In this document: positions 1 through 7,960 of the stretch, one piece after another
Layout: each line of letters starts with the position of its first letter
Numbering within the stretch: position 1 is the first letter of the stretch
NCBI GenBank assembly: GCA_040380755.1
Contig: JBEIIL010000152.1
Coordinates: 1 to 8,022, forward strand
Direction: 5' to 3'
DNA from: Alsobacter sp040380755
GTDB taxonomy: Bacteria > Pseudomonadota > Alphaproteobacteria > Rhizobiales > Beijerinckiaceae
DNA length: 8,022 bases
Program-made: the position numbers and the translations under genes
Notes under the pieces: generated by a model
What the model was told of the DNA's origin: nothing
Database searches by the model: none
Seen by the model: the letters and a program-made list of their open reading frames with translations, nothing else

Positions 1-86
1 AGGTCAAGGCCGGCAGCAATGTCGCAGCCGACCTGCGCCGGCTGGTGGTGACCAGCGCCCAGGCCGACCTGGCGCGCGCCCGATGA
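1..86 (+). CDS. cpaE: C-terminal end of probable CpaE/TadZ pilus-localisation ATPase (partial)
   Basis: Only the last 27 codons lie in the window, read in the frame starting at base 3 and ending at TGA 84-86; the visible tail runs from VKAGSN through DLRRLVV to LARAR. No catalytic motif is visible. The assignment rests mainly on position: in alphaproteobacterial Tad/cpa operons the gene immediately before cpaF is usually cpaE/tadZ, a MinD/ParA-like ATPase with an N-terminal receiver-like domain that helps place the pilus machine. A short helical, basic and aliphatic tail is compatible with that family's C-terminus but not diagnostic. The stop is 28 nt before the cpaF start, which fits a single operon. 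Other cpa genes cannot be excluded from this fragment. Confidence 0.6.
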   Translation, partial: VKAGSNVAADLRRLVVTSAQADLARAR

Positions 87-114
87 CCTCAACCTGGCCG
101 GAGACAGCACGAGG

Positions 115-1580
<1,466 letters not shown>

Positions 1581-1581
<1 letters not shown>

Positions 1582-2567
1582 TGGACACGCTCCTCGCCGA
1601 CTGGGGCATCGACATGACGGATCCGCTGCTGCTGACGGCGGCCGGCGCCGTGGTCGCGCTGGTGCTGGCGGGCGAGGCGCTGTGGCTGCTGCTGCACGAC
1701 ACCCGCGCCTACCGCTCGCGGATCAACCGGCGCCTGGTCGTGGCATCGACGGGGATCGCCCATGAGCGCGTGCTGCTGCAGCTGCGCCGCGAGCGCGGCC
1801 TGGGTCCGGACGGTGGCATGCTGTCGCTGTCGTCCCTGCGGCGGCTGGTGGTCCAGTCGGGACTGAGCATCACCGGCGTCCGGCTCGGGCTGGCCGTCCT
1901 GGTCTACGCCGTCGCCACTGGTGTGGCCGTTCTGGCGACGGGTGAGGCCGCAAAGCTGCTGCCTGCGGCGGTGGTCGCCGCTTTCGTTCTTCCGCCAGTG
2001 CTGCTGATCCTTGCCCGCAGCCGCCGCCGGGCCAGGTTCGCGCTGCAGTTTCCCCAGGCCATCGACATCATCGTGCGTAGCCTGCGCGCCGGCTATCCGG
2101 TGCCGGTGGCGCTGGCCATGGTGGCGCGCGAGATGCCCGACCCGGTCGGCACCGAGTTCGGCATCATGGCCGACGAGATCACCTATGGTGCCGACATCGA
2201 GACCGCCATGCGGGCGATGATGGGCCGCGTCGGGCAGGAGGACCTGCCGCTGTTCGTCACCTCGGTGGCGATACAGGCGACCACCGGCGGCAATCTGGGC
2301 CAGATCCTCGAAAACCTCGCCACGGTCATCCGCGAGCGCTTCAAGATGCGCCGCAAGATCCGCGGCCTGTCGGCCGAGGGACGCGTCTCGGCGATGATCC
2401 TCAACGCCATGCCAGTCGTCGTCTTCGTCTCCATCAACCTGATCAATCCGGCCTTCTATGGCGAGGTCTGGCACCTGCCGATCACCACCATGGTGTTCGG
2501 TGGCGGCATCCTGTGGATGATCGTTGGCAACCTGATCATGTGGCGCATGATCAACTTCAAGGTGTAG
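1581..2567 (+). CDS. tadB: TadB, type II secretion F-family platform protein of the Tad pilus
   Basis: TadB is an inner-membrane platform protein that pairs with TadC and is engaged by the CpaF ATPase during Flp pilus assembly. The 328-residue product has hydrophobic segments at about 16-38, 100-119, 126-146, 267-288 and 300-320. The T2SF domain (about 153-279) lies between the inner and C-terminal membrane segments and shows FPQAIDIIVRSLRAGYP, then TGGNLGQILENLATVIRER and a basic MRRKIRGLSAEGR stretch typical of TadB. ATG 1581 shares its A with the cpaF TGA, implying translational coupling. A GTG three bases earlier (1578) is in frame and would add one residue; ATG is preferred. No strong Shine-Dalgarno is visible, consistent with coupling. 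Length is normal for the family. Confidence 0.95.
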
Positions 2568-2569
2568 CG

Positions 2570-3532
2570 ATGGAGGTCTCCTTTCCCGACCTGACCGGCA
2601 ACGTCGCCGGCGGCATCGATCCGCTGCTGCTCCTCGGCGTCGCGCTCGTCGGCCTGTCGCTGGCCGGCGTCGCCCTGCTGGCCCTGCTGCGTCGCCGCGG
2701 CGAGGTGCGCCGTCGGGCTGCAGGTGAAACCGGTTCGGACCCGGCCGGCGGCCGTGGTGCATCGGCGCGGCGCGCTTTGGCCGGCCTGGTCGCCTCGGTC
2801 GAGCCGCTCATCGCCGCCGGCGACGACGGCACCCGCCGGCTGATCCGCCTGAAACTGGTTCAGGCCGGCTGCTTCGATGCCTCGGCGGTGCCGCTGTTCT
2901 TTGCGGCGCGGATCATCGCCGCCCTCGCCGGGGGCGTGGCCGGGGCGCTGCTCTCGCCGCTCGTCTCTGATCAGATGGAGGGAGCCAACCTGGCGCTGGC
3001 GGTGGCCGCCAGTGCGATGGTCGGCTGGTACACGCCCAACGCCTGGCTCGCTCGGCGGATCGCCGGCCGGGTCGCGATGCACCGCGAGGGTTTCCCCGAC
3101 TTTATGGACCTGATGGTGGTGTGCGCCGAGGCGGGGCTGACAATGGAGGCGGCAATCGAGCGGATTGCCCGCGAGTTCGTCGAGGGCCATCCCTCGCTGG
3201 CCGAAAACCTCTACATCGCGTCGCTGGAGGTCCGCGCCGGCACGCCGCTCGCCGCCGCGCTGGAGCGCCTTGGCCAGCGGCTAGGCCTCGAGGAGGCCGC
3301 TACCTTCGCCACCCTGCTGCAGCAATCGGCCGAACTGGGCACCAGCCTGTCGCACGCGCTGCGGGTCTATTCGGAGGAGATGCGCAGCAAACGCCTCGGC
3401 CGCGCCGAGGAGAAGGCCTATGCGCTGCCCTCCAAACTGGTCGTGCCGCTTACCGTCTTCGTGTTTCCGGTGCTGATCGTCGTGCTGCTCTACCCAGCCG
3501 GCGTCCGCGTGATGTCGGGGATGGCCACGTGA
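2570..3532 (+). CDS. tadC: TadC, type II secretion F-family platform protein of the Tad pilus
   Basis: TadC is the second T2SF-domain inner-membrane protein of the Tad machine and the partner of TadB. The product is 320 residues. Hydrophobic segments lie at about 18-40, 109-130, 140-157 and 289-310. A basic, low-complexity cytoplasmic linker (about 41-70) follows the first. The T2SF domain (about 175-300) contains FPDFMDLMVVCAEAGLTMEA, LEVRAGTPLAAALERLG and TLLQQSAELGTSLSHALRVY, with a basic MRSKRLGRAEEKAY stretch before the last membrane helix, the classical TadC arrangement. An in-frame start at 2513 exists but lies inside tadB. ATG 2570 is chosen because AAGGTG (2559-2564) sits 5 nt before it and it follows the tadB stop by 2 nt. 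The gene overlaps the next start by 4 nt. Confidence 0.95.
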   Translation: MEVSFPDLTGNVAGGIDPLLLLGVALVGLSLAGVALLALLRRRGEVRRRAAGETGSDPAGGRGASARRALAGLVASVEPLIAAGDDGTRRLIRLKLVQAGCFDASAVPLFFAARIIAALAGGVAGALLSPLVSDQMEGANLALAVAASAMVGWYTPNAWLARRIAGRVAMHREGFPDFMDLMVVCAEAGLTMEAAIERIAREFVEGHPSLAENLYIASLEVRAGTPLAAALERLGQRLGLEEAATFATLLQQSAELGTSLSHALRVYSEEMRSKRLGRAEEKAYALPSKLVVPLTVFVFPVLIVVLLYPAGVRVMSGMAT

Positions 3533-4026
3533 CGTTGCGCGACCCACGCCGTCTGGCGATCCTGCTGCTGTCGGCCACCCTGTCGGGGTGCGCGGGTTTT
3601 CCGGGCTCGGAGTTCTCCCGCCCGCCCGTCGCCGCCGCCGTAGAGCCGGTCACCCGTGGCGACCTGCCGCCCGACCTTGCCTATGCGCGCACGCATTTTG
3701 CCGCGGGCCGCTTCGGTCTCGCCGAGCTGCACTTCCGCCGCGCCGTGGAAACCGGCAATCGCGACCCGCAGGCCTGGCTCGGCCTTGCCGCCAGCTATGA
3801 CCGGCTGCGTCGCAACGACCTCGCCGACCGTGCCTACGCGCAGGCCCGGCAAGCCGGTGGCGAGACGTCGGCCTGGCTCAACAACCGGGGGTATTCGTGG
3901 ATGCAGCGCGGCGACACCCGCCGGGCCAGCGAAGCGCTGAGCAAGGCGGCGACTCTTGACCCTGAGAACCCCCTGATCCGCGACAACCTCGCCACGCTGG
4001 AGACACGCGTCAGTCGCCGTCGCTGA
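3529..4026 (+). CDS. tadD: TadD-like TPR lipoprotein, Tad pilus accessory protein
   Basis: This 165-residue predicted lipoprotein carries tetratricopeptide repeats. Residues 1-20 form a signal peptide (basic MTLRDPRR, hydrophobic LAILLLSATL) ending in the lipobox LSGC with Cys21. Ala22 follows the cysteine, and absence of Asp at +2 favours outer-membrane sorting by the E. coli rule. Three TPR-like helical pairs cover about 48-80, 81-113 and 115-147, for example DLAYARTHFAAGRFGLAELH and GYSWMQRGDTRRASEALSKA. The start is GTG 3529, overlapping the tadC TGA as GTGA; it places the lipobox correctly, whereas longer in-frame upstream reading lies inside tadC and would bury the signal peptide. TadD proteins are accessory factors thought to assist pilus or secretin assembly. 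It is the last tad gene here and its stop falls inside an inverted repeat. Confidence 0.88.
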   Translation: MTLRDPRRLAILLLSATLSGCAGFPGSEFSRPPVAAAVEPVTRGDLPPDLAYARTHFAAGRFGLAELHFRRAVETGNRDPQAWLGLAASYDRLRRNDLADRAYAQARQAGGETSAWLNNRGYSWMQRGDTRRASEALSKAATLDPENPLIRDNLATLETRVSRRR

Positions 4027-4052
4027 CCGCAGGCGGACTCGGACTGACGCGT
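4005..4052. repeat. 11-bp inverted repeat spanning the tadD stop codon
   Basis: ACGCGTCAGTC (4005-4015) and GACTGACGCGT (4042-4052) are perfect reverse complements separated by 26 bases. The tadD TGA (4024-4026) lies in the loop. There is no T-tract on either side, so it is not a canonical intrinsic terminator. It could be a transcript-end hairpin that stabilises tad mRNA or assists termination, or it could be chance. The left arm also contains the stop codon of the possible leftward ORF at 4010-4228. Confidence 0.5.
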
Positions 4053-4228
4053 TCGGCATCGTCGAGACGTCGCAGCAGAAGCCGCATCGGCTGCGACAGG
4101 GATTCCGTCAGCGCGGCATCGGAGAGGGCGATGAGCCCCAGGCGGATCCGTGCCAAACTTTCGTCGGCAAGGACGGTGTCGTTCGCCGGGCTGCAGTCAG
4201 CCGGGTCATCCTTTGGTCGGTAAATCAT
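4010..4228 (-). CDS. Possible small protein of unknown function, convergent with tadD
   Basis: This is a 72-codon leftward reading frame from ATG 4228-4226 to a stop at 4012-4010. I do not recognise the protein. It begins MIYRPKDDPAD, has no signal peptide or membrane segment, and has a probable helical middle (DESLARIRLGLIALSDAALTES, then PMRLLLRRLDDAE) and a Ser/Pro/Asp-rich tail. Support: GAGGG 7-8 nt before the ATG, third codon positions rich in G/C, and a natural-looking alternation of hydrophobic and charged residues. Against: antisense frames of this length are common in GC-rich DNA, its last 17 nt overlap the tadD 3' end, and no clear promoter is seen. A GTG two codons upstream (4234) is an alternative start. 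The ATG overlaps the stop of another leftward frame as ATGA, but that upstream frame looks non-coding. Confidence 0.4.
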   Translation of the reverse strand: MIYRPKDDPADCSPANDTVLADESLARIRLGLIALSDAALTESLSQPMRLLLRRLDDAERVSPSPPAVSDGD

Positions 4229-4496
4229 CGCCACACCCTCAGATCGTCCCCTGCCCAGTCAATGCGGCCGACGGGGTATTGTTCATTCGGAGATTTGAAT
4301 TTGTATGACGCGAGAATGGCTTCGGTCCGCTGGCACGGAACGGTCCGCCGCGTACCGAGTTGAGAAAACGCGTTCGACCCGACCTGAGCGCAATGCTGCA
4401 CAGCCGGGACTGGGGTGCGGCACAGTTGACGCTTGGGACAGCGAATCACTAGCCTTTGTGGGGAGCTCGAACGACACGTCGCCGATTGTCATCGTC
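4229..4496. other. Intergenic stretch without a convincing gene; contains an AT-rich patch
   Basis: Short frames exist on both strands but none combines a good start signal, high GC at third positions and recognisable protein character. The segment about 4277-4310 is clearly richer in A/T than its surroundings, including TTTGAATTTGTATGA, which could mark a promoter or protein-binding region for either direction. I could not match a good -35/-10 pair to a downstream gene there. No tRNA, small RNA or mobile-element signature was seen. Confidence 0.5.
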
Positions 4497-4524
4497 TTGA
4501 CGAAATTGTGCAGTGCAATATACG
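4497..4524 (+). promoter_or_regulatory. Sigma70-type promoter for the 92-codon gene
   Basis: TTGACG (4497-4502) matches five of six bases of the -35 consensus. After a 16-base spacer, TATACG (4519-4524) matches four of six of the -10 consensus. Transcription would begin near 4530-4532, giving a leader under 20 nt before the ATG at 4549. The -10 element lies inside the inverted repeat at 4509-4534, so occupancy of that repeat would be expected to block RNA polymerase. Inferred from sequence only. Confidence 0.65.
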
Positions 4525-4534
4525 CTGCACTGCA
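4509..4534. promoter_or_regulatory. Perfect TGCA-type inverted repeat, probable repressor operator
   Basis: TGCAGTGCA (4509-4517) and TGCACTGCA (4526-4534) are perfect 9-bp reverse complements around the 8-base spacer ATATACGC. Each arm is itself two TGCA units around one base, giving four TGCA elements starting at 4509, 4514, 4526 and 4531. The site covers the end of the promoter spacer, the -10 element and the expected start point, the classical location for a repressor. TGC-rich sites of this kind recall those bound by PhaR, the polyhydroxyalkanoate-responsive repressor of alphaproteobacteria, but that link is from memory and not tested. Confidence 0.65.
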
Positions 4535-4535
4535 A

Positions 4536-4541
4536 GAGGAG
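4536..4541 (+). promoter_or_regulatory. Strong Shine-Dalgarno that fixes the start at 4549
   Basis: GAGGAG lies 7 nt before ATG 4549. It favours this start over the in-frame GTG at 4513, which lies within the operator and upstream of the predicted transcript start. Confidence 0.8.
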
Positions 4542-4548
4542 CCGTGCC

Positions 4549-4827
4549 ATGGCCCGAGTCGAAAAGACGAAGTTCTCCGGTCCGGTGCGGGTGCGCCACG
4601 AGCCACCCACGCTCGACGAGGCGATCATCGCCGCCACCGGACTGTCCGACGATCCGCAGCAGCAGGCTGAAATCGCCGCAGAACTGATGGGTCTGCCGGT
4701 CGCAGAGGTGCGAGCCAAGATCCCGTCTCCGTCGCGGCACGGGCGCACCACGCCGGTGCATGGCGGGCGCACGGTGATCGTCGAGCGCCGCGCACCGGTT
4801 CGCCAGTTCCGCATTCCGGTGCGCTGA
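4549..4827 (+). CDS. Small basic protein of unknown function with its own operator-controlled promoter
   Basis: The product is 92 residues, MARVEKTKFSGPVRVRHEP onward, with no signal peptide or membrane segment, so it is probably cytoplasmic. It has three parts: a basic N-terminus (1-17); a predicted helical core (about 20-60) with PTLDEAIIAATGLSDDPQQQ and AEIAAELMGLPVAEVRAKI; and a very basic, probably disordered or beta-strand tail (about 61-92) with GGRTVIVERRAPVRQFRIPVR. The core, and a tail with an R-x-V-V/I-V-E-R-R pattern, resemble small uncharacterised alphaproteobacterial proteins I recall only loosely; I cannot name a family. The basic ends could contact nucleic acid or an acidic surface, which is inference. 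The gene is monocistronic: it has its own promoter, operator and strong ribosome site, and the next gene converges on it 37 nt downstream. Coding status is well supported; function is unknown. Confidence 0.8.
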   Translation: MARVEKTKFSGPVRVRHEPPTLDEAIIAATGLSDDPQQQAEIAAELMGLPVAEVRAKIPSPSRHGRTTPVHGGRTVIVERRAPVRQFRIPVR

Positions 4828-4864
4828 GCCTGTCGTCAGCCCAGGACGGTCGGACCACTCGCGC

Positions 4865-7800
4865 TCAGGCCGGCCGTTCGGACAGACGGACGGCACGTTG
4901 CCGCCGCGTCCGCAGGCGCTCCATCAGCAGGAACACCACCGGCGTCGTGTAGAGCGTCAGGATCTGTGACAGCGCCAGGCCGCCCACGATGGTGATGCCC
5001 AGCGGCCGGCGCAGTTCCGAGCCCGGACCGGTGGCGATGAGCAGGGGCAGTGCCCCCAGCAACGCCGCCAGTGTCGTCATCAGGATCGGCCGGAAGCGTC
5101 GCAGGCAGGCCTCGCGGATCGCCGCGTCCGCATCAAGGCCGCGCTGGCGCTGCGCGTCGAGGGCCGCGTCCACCATCATGATCCCGTTCTTCTTGACAAT
5201 GCCGATCAGCAGGATGATGCCGATGAAGGCGATCAGCGACAGGTCGCTGCCCGTCGCCTGAAGGGCGAGCAGCGCCCCGAGCCCGGCCGACGGCAGCGTC
5301 GACAGGATGGTCAGCGGGTGCGCCAGGCTCTCGTACAGCACCCCCAGCACGATGTAGACCGCCGCCAGCGCCGCCAGGATCAGGATCGTCTGGTTGCCGG
5401 CCGAGCGCCGGAACGCCTTGGCATCGCCGGCGAAATCCGCCTTCAGCATGTCGGGCAGGCCCATGCCGGCGATCGCCTCCTGCACGGCGGCGGTTCCCTC
5501 GGCCAGCAGCATGTCGGGCGCCAGCCCATACGTCACCGTCACGGCCGGATAGGGCCCCTCATGGTTGACGCTGAGCGGAGCCAATCCGCGCTCCACCCGT
5601 GCCACCGCGGCGAGCGGGATCTGCGTGCCGCCGGCGCCGCTGACATGCAGCGTCGCGAGGTCCGAAGGATCCCGCCTGTAGGGCTCGGCCACCTCGAGGA
5701 TGATCCGGTACTGGTTGCGCAGTGCGTAGACGGTGGAGATCTGCCGCTGCGAGAACGCGTTGTTCAGCGCCGTGCCGATGTCCTGGATGCGGACCCCGAG
5801 CCGCGCCGCCGTGTCGCGGTCGATCACCACATTGGCCTGCAGCCCGTTGGGCTCCCGGTCGCTCGACACGTCGACGAGGCCCGGCACGGCGCGCAGGCGC
5901 TCGACCACCTTTGGCGCATACTGCGACAACATGGCGGGGTCCGTCGACCACAGCGTGAATTCGTATTGCGAGCGCCCCTGCCGGCCGCCGACGCGGACGT
6001 CCTGGGCCTGGAACAGCGACACCTGGATACCCGGCACCGTCGCCAGCCGCCGGCGGATGCGGTCGATGACCTCGCGCGTCGGCAGGCGCCGCTCGGCGAG
6101 CGGCTTGAGGTTCACCGTCAGCCAGCCTGAATTGACCGATCCGCCCCAGCCGGAGCCGCCGAGTGACGAGCCGACGCCGGCGACCGCAGGGTCCTCGCGC
6201 ACGATGGCGGCGGCCCGCTGCTGCAGCTCGCTCATCGCCGGAAACGAGATGTCGGTGGAGGATTCGGTGTAGCCGAACACCAGCCCGGTATCGTCCTGCG
6301 GGATGAAGCCCCGCGGCGTGCGGACATAGAGTGTCACCGTGGCGGCAATCGTCGCCAGCATTACCAGCATGGTCAGCGCGCGGTAGCGCAGGGCCACGTC
6401 GAGCGTGCGCCCGTAGGCCCGCTCCATCCAGCCGAGCGCGCCCTCGACAGCACGGTCGAGCCAACCCGGCGGACGTGGCGCGCCGCGGTTCCAGTGCGCG
6501 CACACCATCGGCGTCAGTGTCAGGGACACGACGGTCGACACGACGATCGCGAAGGTGAGGGTGAGCGAGAACTCGCGGAAATAGCGGCCGACCAGCCCGC
6601 CCATCAGCAGCAGCGGAATGAACGCCGCGACCAGCGACAGGCTGATCGCCACCACGGTGAAGCCGATCTGCCGAGCCGCCAGGATGGCGGCCGGCAGCGG
6701 CGCCATACCGCCGGCGACGTTACGGTCCACCGCCTCGATCATCACGATCGCATCGTCGACGACGAAGCCGACCGAGATGGCGAGCGCCATCAGCGACAGA
6801 TTGTCGAGCGAGAACCCCGCCGCCCACATCGCCACGAAGGTGCCGGCCAGCGACAGCGGCACCGTCAGGCCTGCCGCGACCGTGGCGGTGAGCCGGCGCA
6901 GGAACAGGAACACCACCCCCATCACCAGCGCGATGGTGATCACCAGGGTCGCCTGCATGTCGGCGACGCTGGCGCGGATCGTCCCGGTCCGGTCGGTCAG
7001 CACCGCCACCTCGATGCCGGCCGGGATCCAGCGCCGCAGGTCCGGCAGCACCGCCTTGATGCGGTCGACCGTCTCGATGACATTGGCGTCGGCCTGCTTG
7101 GTGATGTTGATCAGCACCGCCGGTCGGCCGTCATACCAGGCGGCCGAACGGGAGTTCCGCGTGCCCTGCTCGATGTTGGCCAGCGCGCCGAGCTTGACCG
7201 TCGTGCCGCTCGTCGTGCGGATGACGAGGTTGGCGAAGCTGTCGGGCCGCCTGATCTGTTCGTTGGTGGCGATCGTCAGGGCTTCGTCCGGCCCGTCGAT
7301 CATGCCGACGGGCGACAGCGTGTTGGTCGCCGCCACCGCCGCCCGCACATCGTCCAGCGCGATGCCGTAGGCCGCCATCCGGCCGGGGTCGAGGCGGATG
7401 CGCACCGCCGGCTGCTCGGCGCCGTTCAGGCGCACCTCCGCGACACCTTGCATGCGCGAGATGCGCTGCGCGATCACCGTGTCGGCAGCATCGTAGAGCG
7501 CTGCTGGTGTCAGCGTCGGCGAAGTCAGCGCCAGCACCAGGATCGGCGAGGCGTTGGGGTTGGCCTTGCGGAAGGTCGGCAGGGTCGGCAGGTCGCCGGG
7601 CAGGTCGGTGGCGGCTGCGTTCAGCGCTGCCTGCACGTCGCGCGCTGCCCCGTCGATGCTGCGGCCGAGGTCGAACTGAACCGAGATCGAGGTCGAGCCT
7701 AGCGAGCTCGACGACGAGATCTCGGTGACGCCCGGGATCGCGCCGAGCCGACGCTCCAGCGGCGCCGCCACGGTCGCCGCCATGGTTTCCGGGTCGGCGC

Positions 7801-7957
7801 CCGGCCGGCTGGCCGAGACCCGGATGGTCGGGATCTCCACCGTCGGCATGCTGGCCACCGGCAGCTGGTAGTAGGCGACGGCGCCGGCCAGCATCAGCCC
7901 GATCGCCAGCAGCGTGGTGCCGACGGGCCTGCGGACAAAGGCTTCGGCGAAGCGCAT
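4865..7957 (-). CDS. RND multidrug efflux permease, MdtB/MdtC-like
   Basis: This is an inner-membrane proton-driven pump of the resistance-nodulation-division superfamily (HAE-1 type), which works as a trimer with a periplasmic adaptor and an outer-membrane channel. It is 1030 residues, normal for the family. TM1 is at about 12-30 after MRFAEAFVRRPVGT, with SASRPGADPETM downstream. TM2-6 cover about 336-485, with the proton-relay aspartates Asp401/Asp402 in VGFVVDDAIVMIE (TM4). The second half has TM7 at about 530-550, TM8 (YIVLGVLYES) at about 857-875, and TM10 with GIVKKNGIMMVD, Lys922/Lys923 corresponding to the essential AcrB lysine. LYESLAHPLTILSTLPSAG and the SSSSSLGST stretch (81-89) closely match MdtB/MdtC. 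Start ATG 7957 follows the adaptor stop by 3 nt, with GGTGGGG 9 nt upstream. Substrates cannot be inferred. Confidence 0.95.
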   Translation of the reverse strand: MRFAEAFVRRPVGTTLLAIGLMLAGAVAYYQLPVASMPTVEIPTIRVSASRPGADPETMAATVAAPLERRLGAIPGVTEISSSSSLGSTSISVQFDLGRSIDGAARDVQAALNAAATDLPGDLPTLPTFRKANPNASPILVLALTSPTLTPAALYDAADTVIAQRISRMQGVAEVRLNGAEQPAVRIRLDPGRMAAYGIALDDVRAAVAATNTLSPVGMIDGPDEALTIATNEQIRRPDSFANLVIRTTSGTTVKLGALANIEQGTRNSRSAAWYDGRPAVLINITKQADANVIETVDRIKAVLPDLRRWIPAGIEVAVLTDRTGTIRASVADMQATLVITIALVMGVVFLFLRRLTATVAAGLTVPLSLAGTFVAMWAAGFSLDNLSLMALAISVGFVVDDAIVMIEAVDRNVAGGMAPLPAAILAARQIGFTVVAISLSLVAAFIPLLLMGGLVGRYFREFSLTLTFAIVVSTVVSLTLTPMVCAHWNRGAPRPPGWLDRAVEGALGWMERAYGRTLDVALRYRALTMLVMLATIAATVTLYVRTPRGFIPQDDTGLVFGYTESSTDISFPAMSELQQRAAAIVREDPAVAGVGSSLGGSGWGGSVNSGWLTVNLKPLAERRLPTREVIDRIRRRLATVPGIQVSLFQAQDVRVGGRQGRSQYEFTLWSTDPAMLSQYAPKVVERLRAVPGLVDVSSDREPNGLQANVVIDRDTAARLGVRIQDIGTALNNAFSQRQISTVYALRNQYRIILEVAEPYRRDPSDLATLHVSGAGGTQIPLAAVARVERGLAPLSVNHEGPYPAVTVTYGLAPDMLLAEGTAAVQEAIAGMGLPDMLKADFAGDAKAFRRSAGNQTILILAALAAVYIVLGVLYESLAHPLTILSTLPSAGLGALLALQATGSDLSLIAFIGIILLIGIVKKNGIMMVDAALDAQRQRGLDADAAIREACLRRFRPILMTTLAALLGALPLLIATGPGSELRRPLGITIVGGLALSQILTLYTTPVVFLLMERLRTRRQRAVRLSERPA

Positions 7958-7960
7958 CGG

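Noticed and set aside
2513..2569. Upstream in-frame start that would extend tadC by 19 residues
   Set aside because: It lies wholly inside tadB; ATG 2570 has a good AAGGTG ribosome site and correct spacing to the tadB stop.
3121..3528. In-frame extension of tadD far into tadC
   Set aside because: It would put over 130 Arg/Gly-rich residues before a perfect signal peptide and lipobox; the GTG at 3529 fits the operon's overlapping junctions.
4225..4449. Leftward 74-codon frame ending in ATGA overlap with the 4228 start
   Set aside because: Its codons over the AT-rich patch lack the GC-rich third positions of real genes here, there is no ribosome site at its start, and the product has no recognisable character.
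4513..4548. GTG start extending the small gene by 12 codons
   Set aside because: It falls inside the inverted repeat and before the predicted transcript start; the strong GAGGAG site points to ATG 4549.
4305..4670. Rightward 121-codon frame and overlapping leftward frames (4283-4606, 4449-4814, 4489-4896)
   Set aside because: They run through the promoter/operator and across the well-supported 4549-4827 gene in other frames; no start signals or plausible domains.
4822..4867. Terminator between the convergent small gene and RND permease
   Set aside because: Only a weak 5-bp pairing (GCTGA/TCAGC) and a short GGTCGGACC palindrome are present, with no T-tract; not enough to call.
5318..7702. 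Long rightward open frames opposite the RND permease (for example 5318-6130 and 6494-7702)
   Set aside because: Compositionally skewed to Arg, His, Gln and Asp with no domain character; they mirror the permease codons on the other strand.
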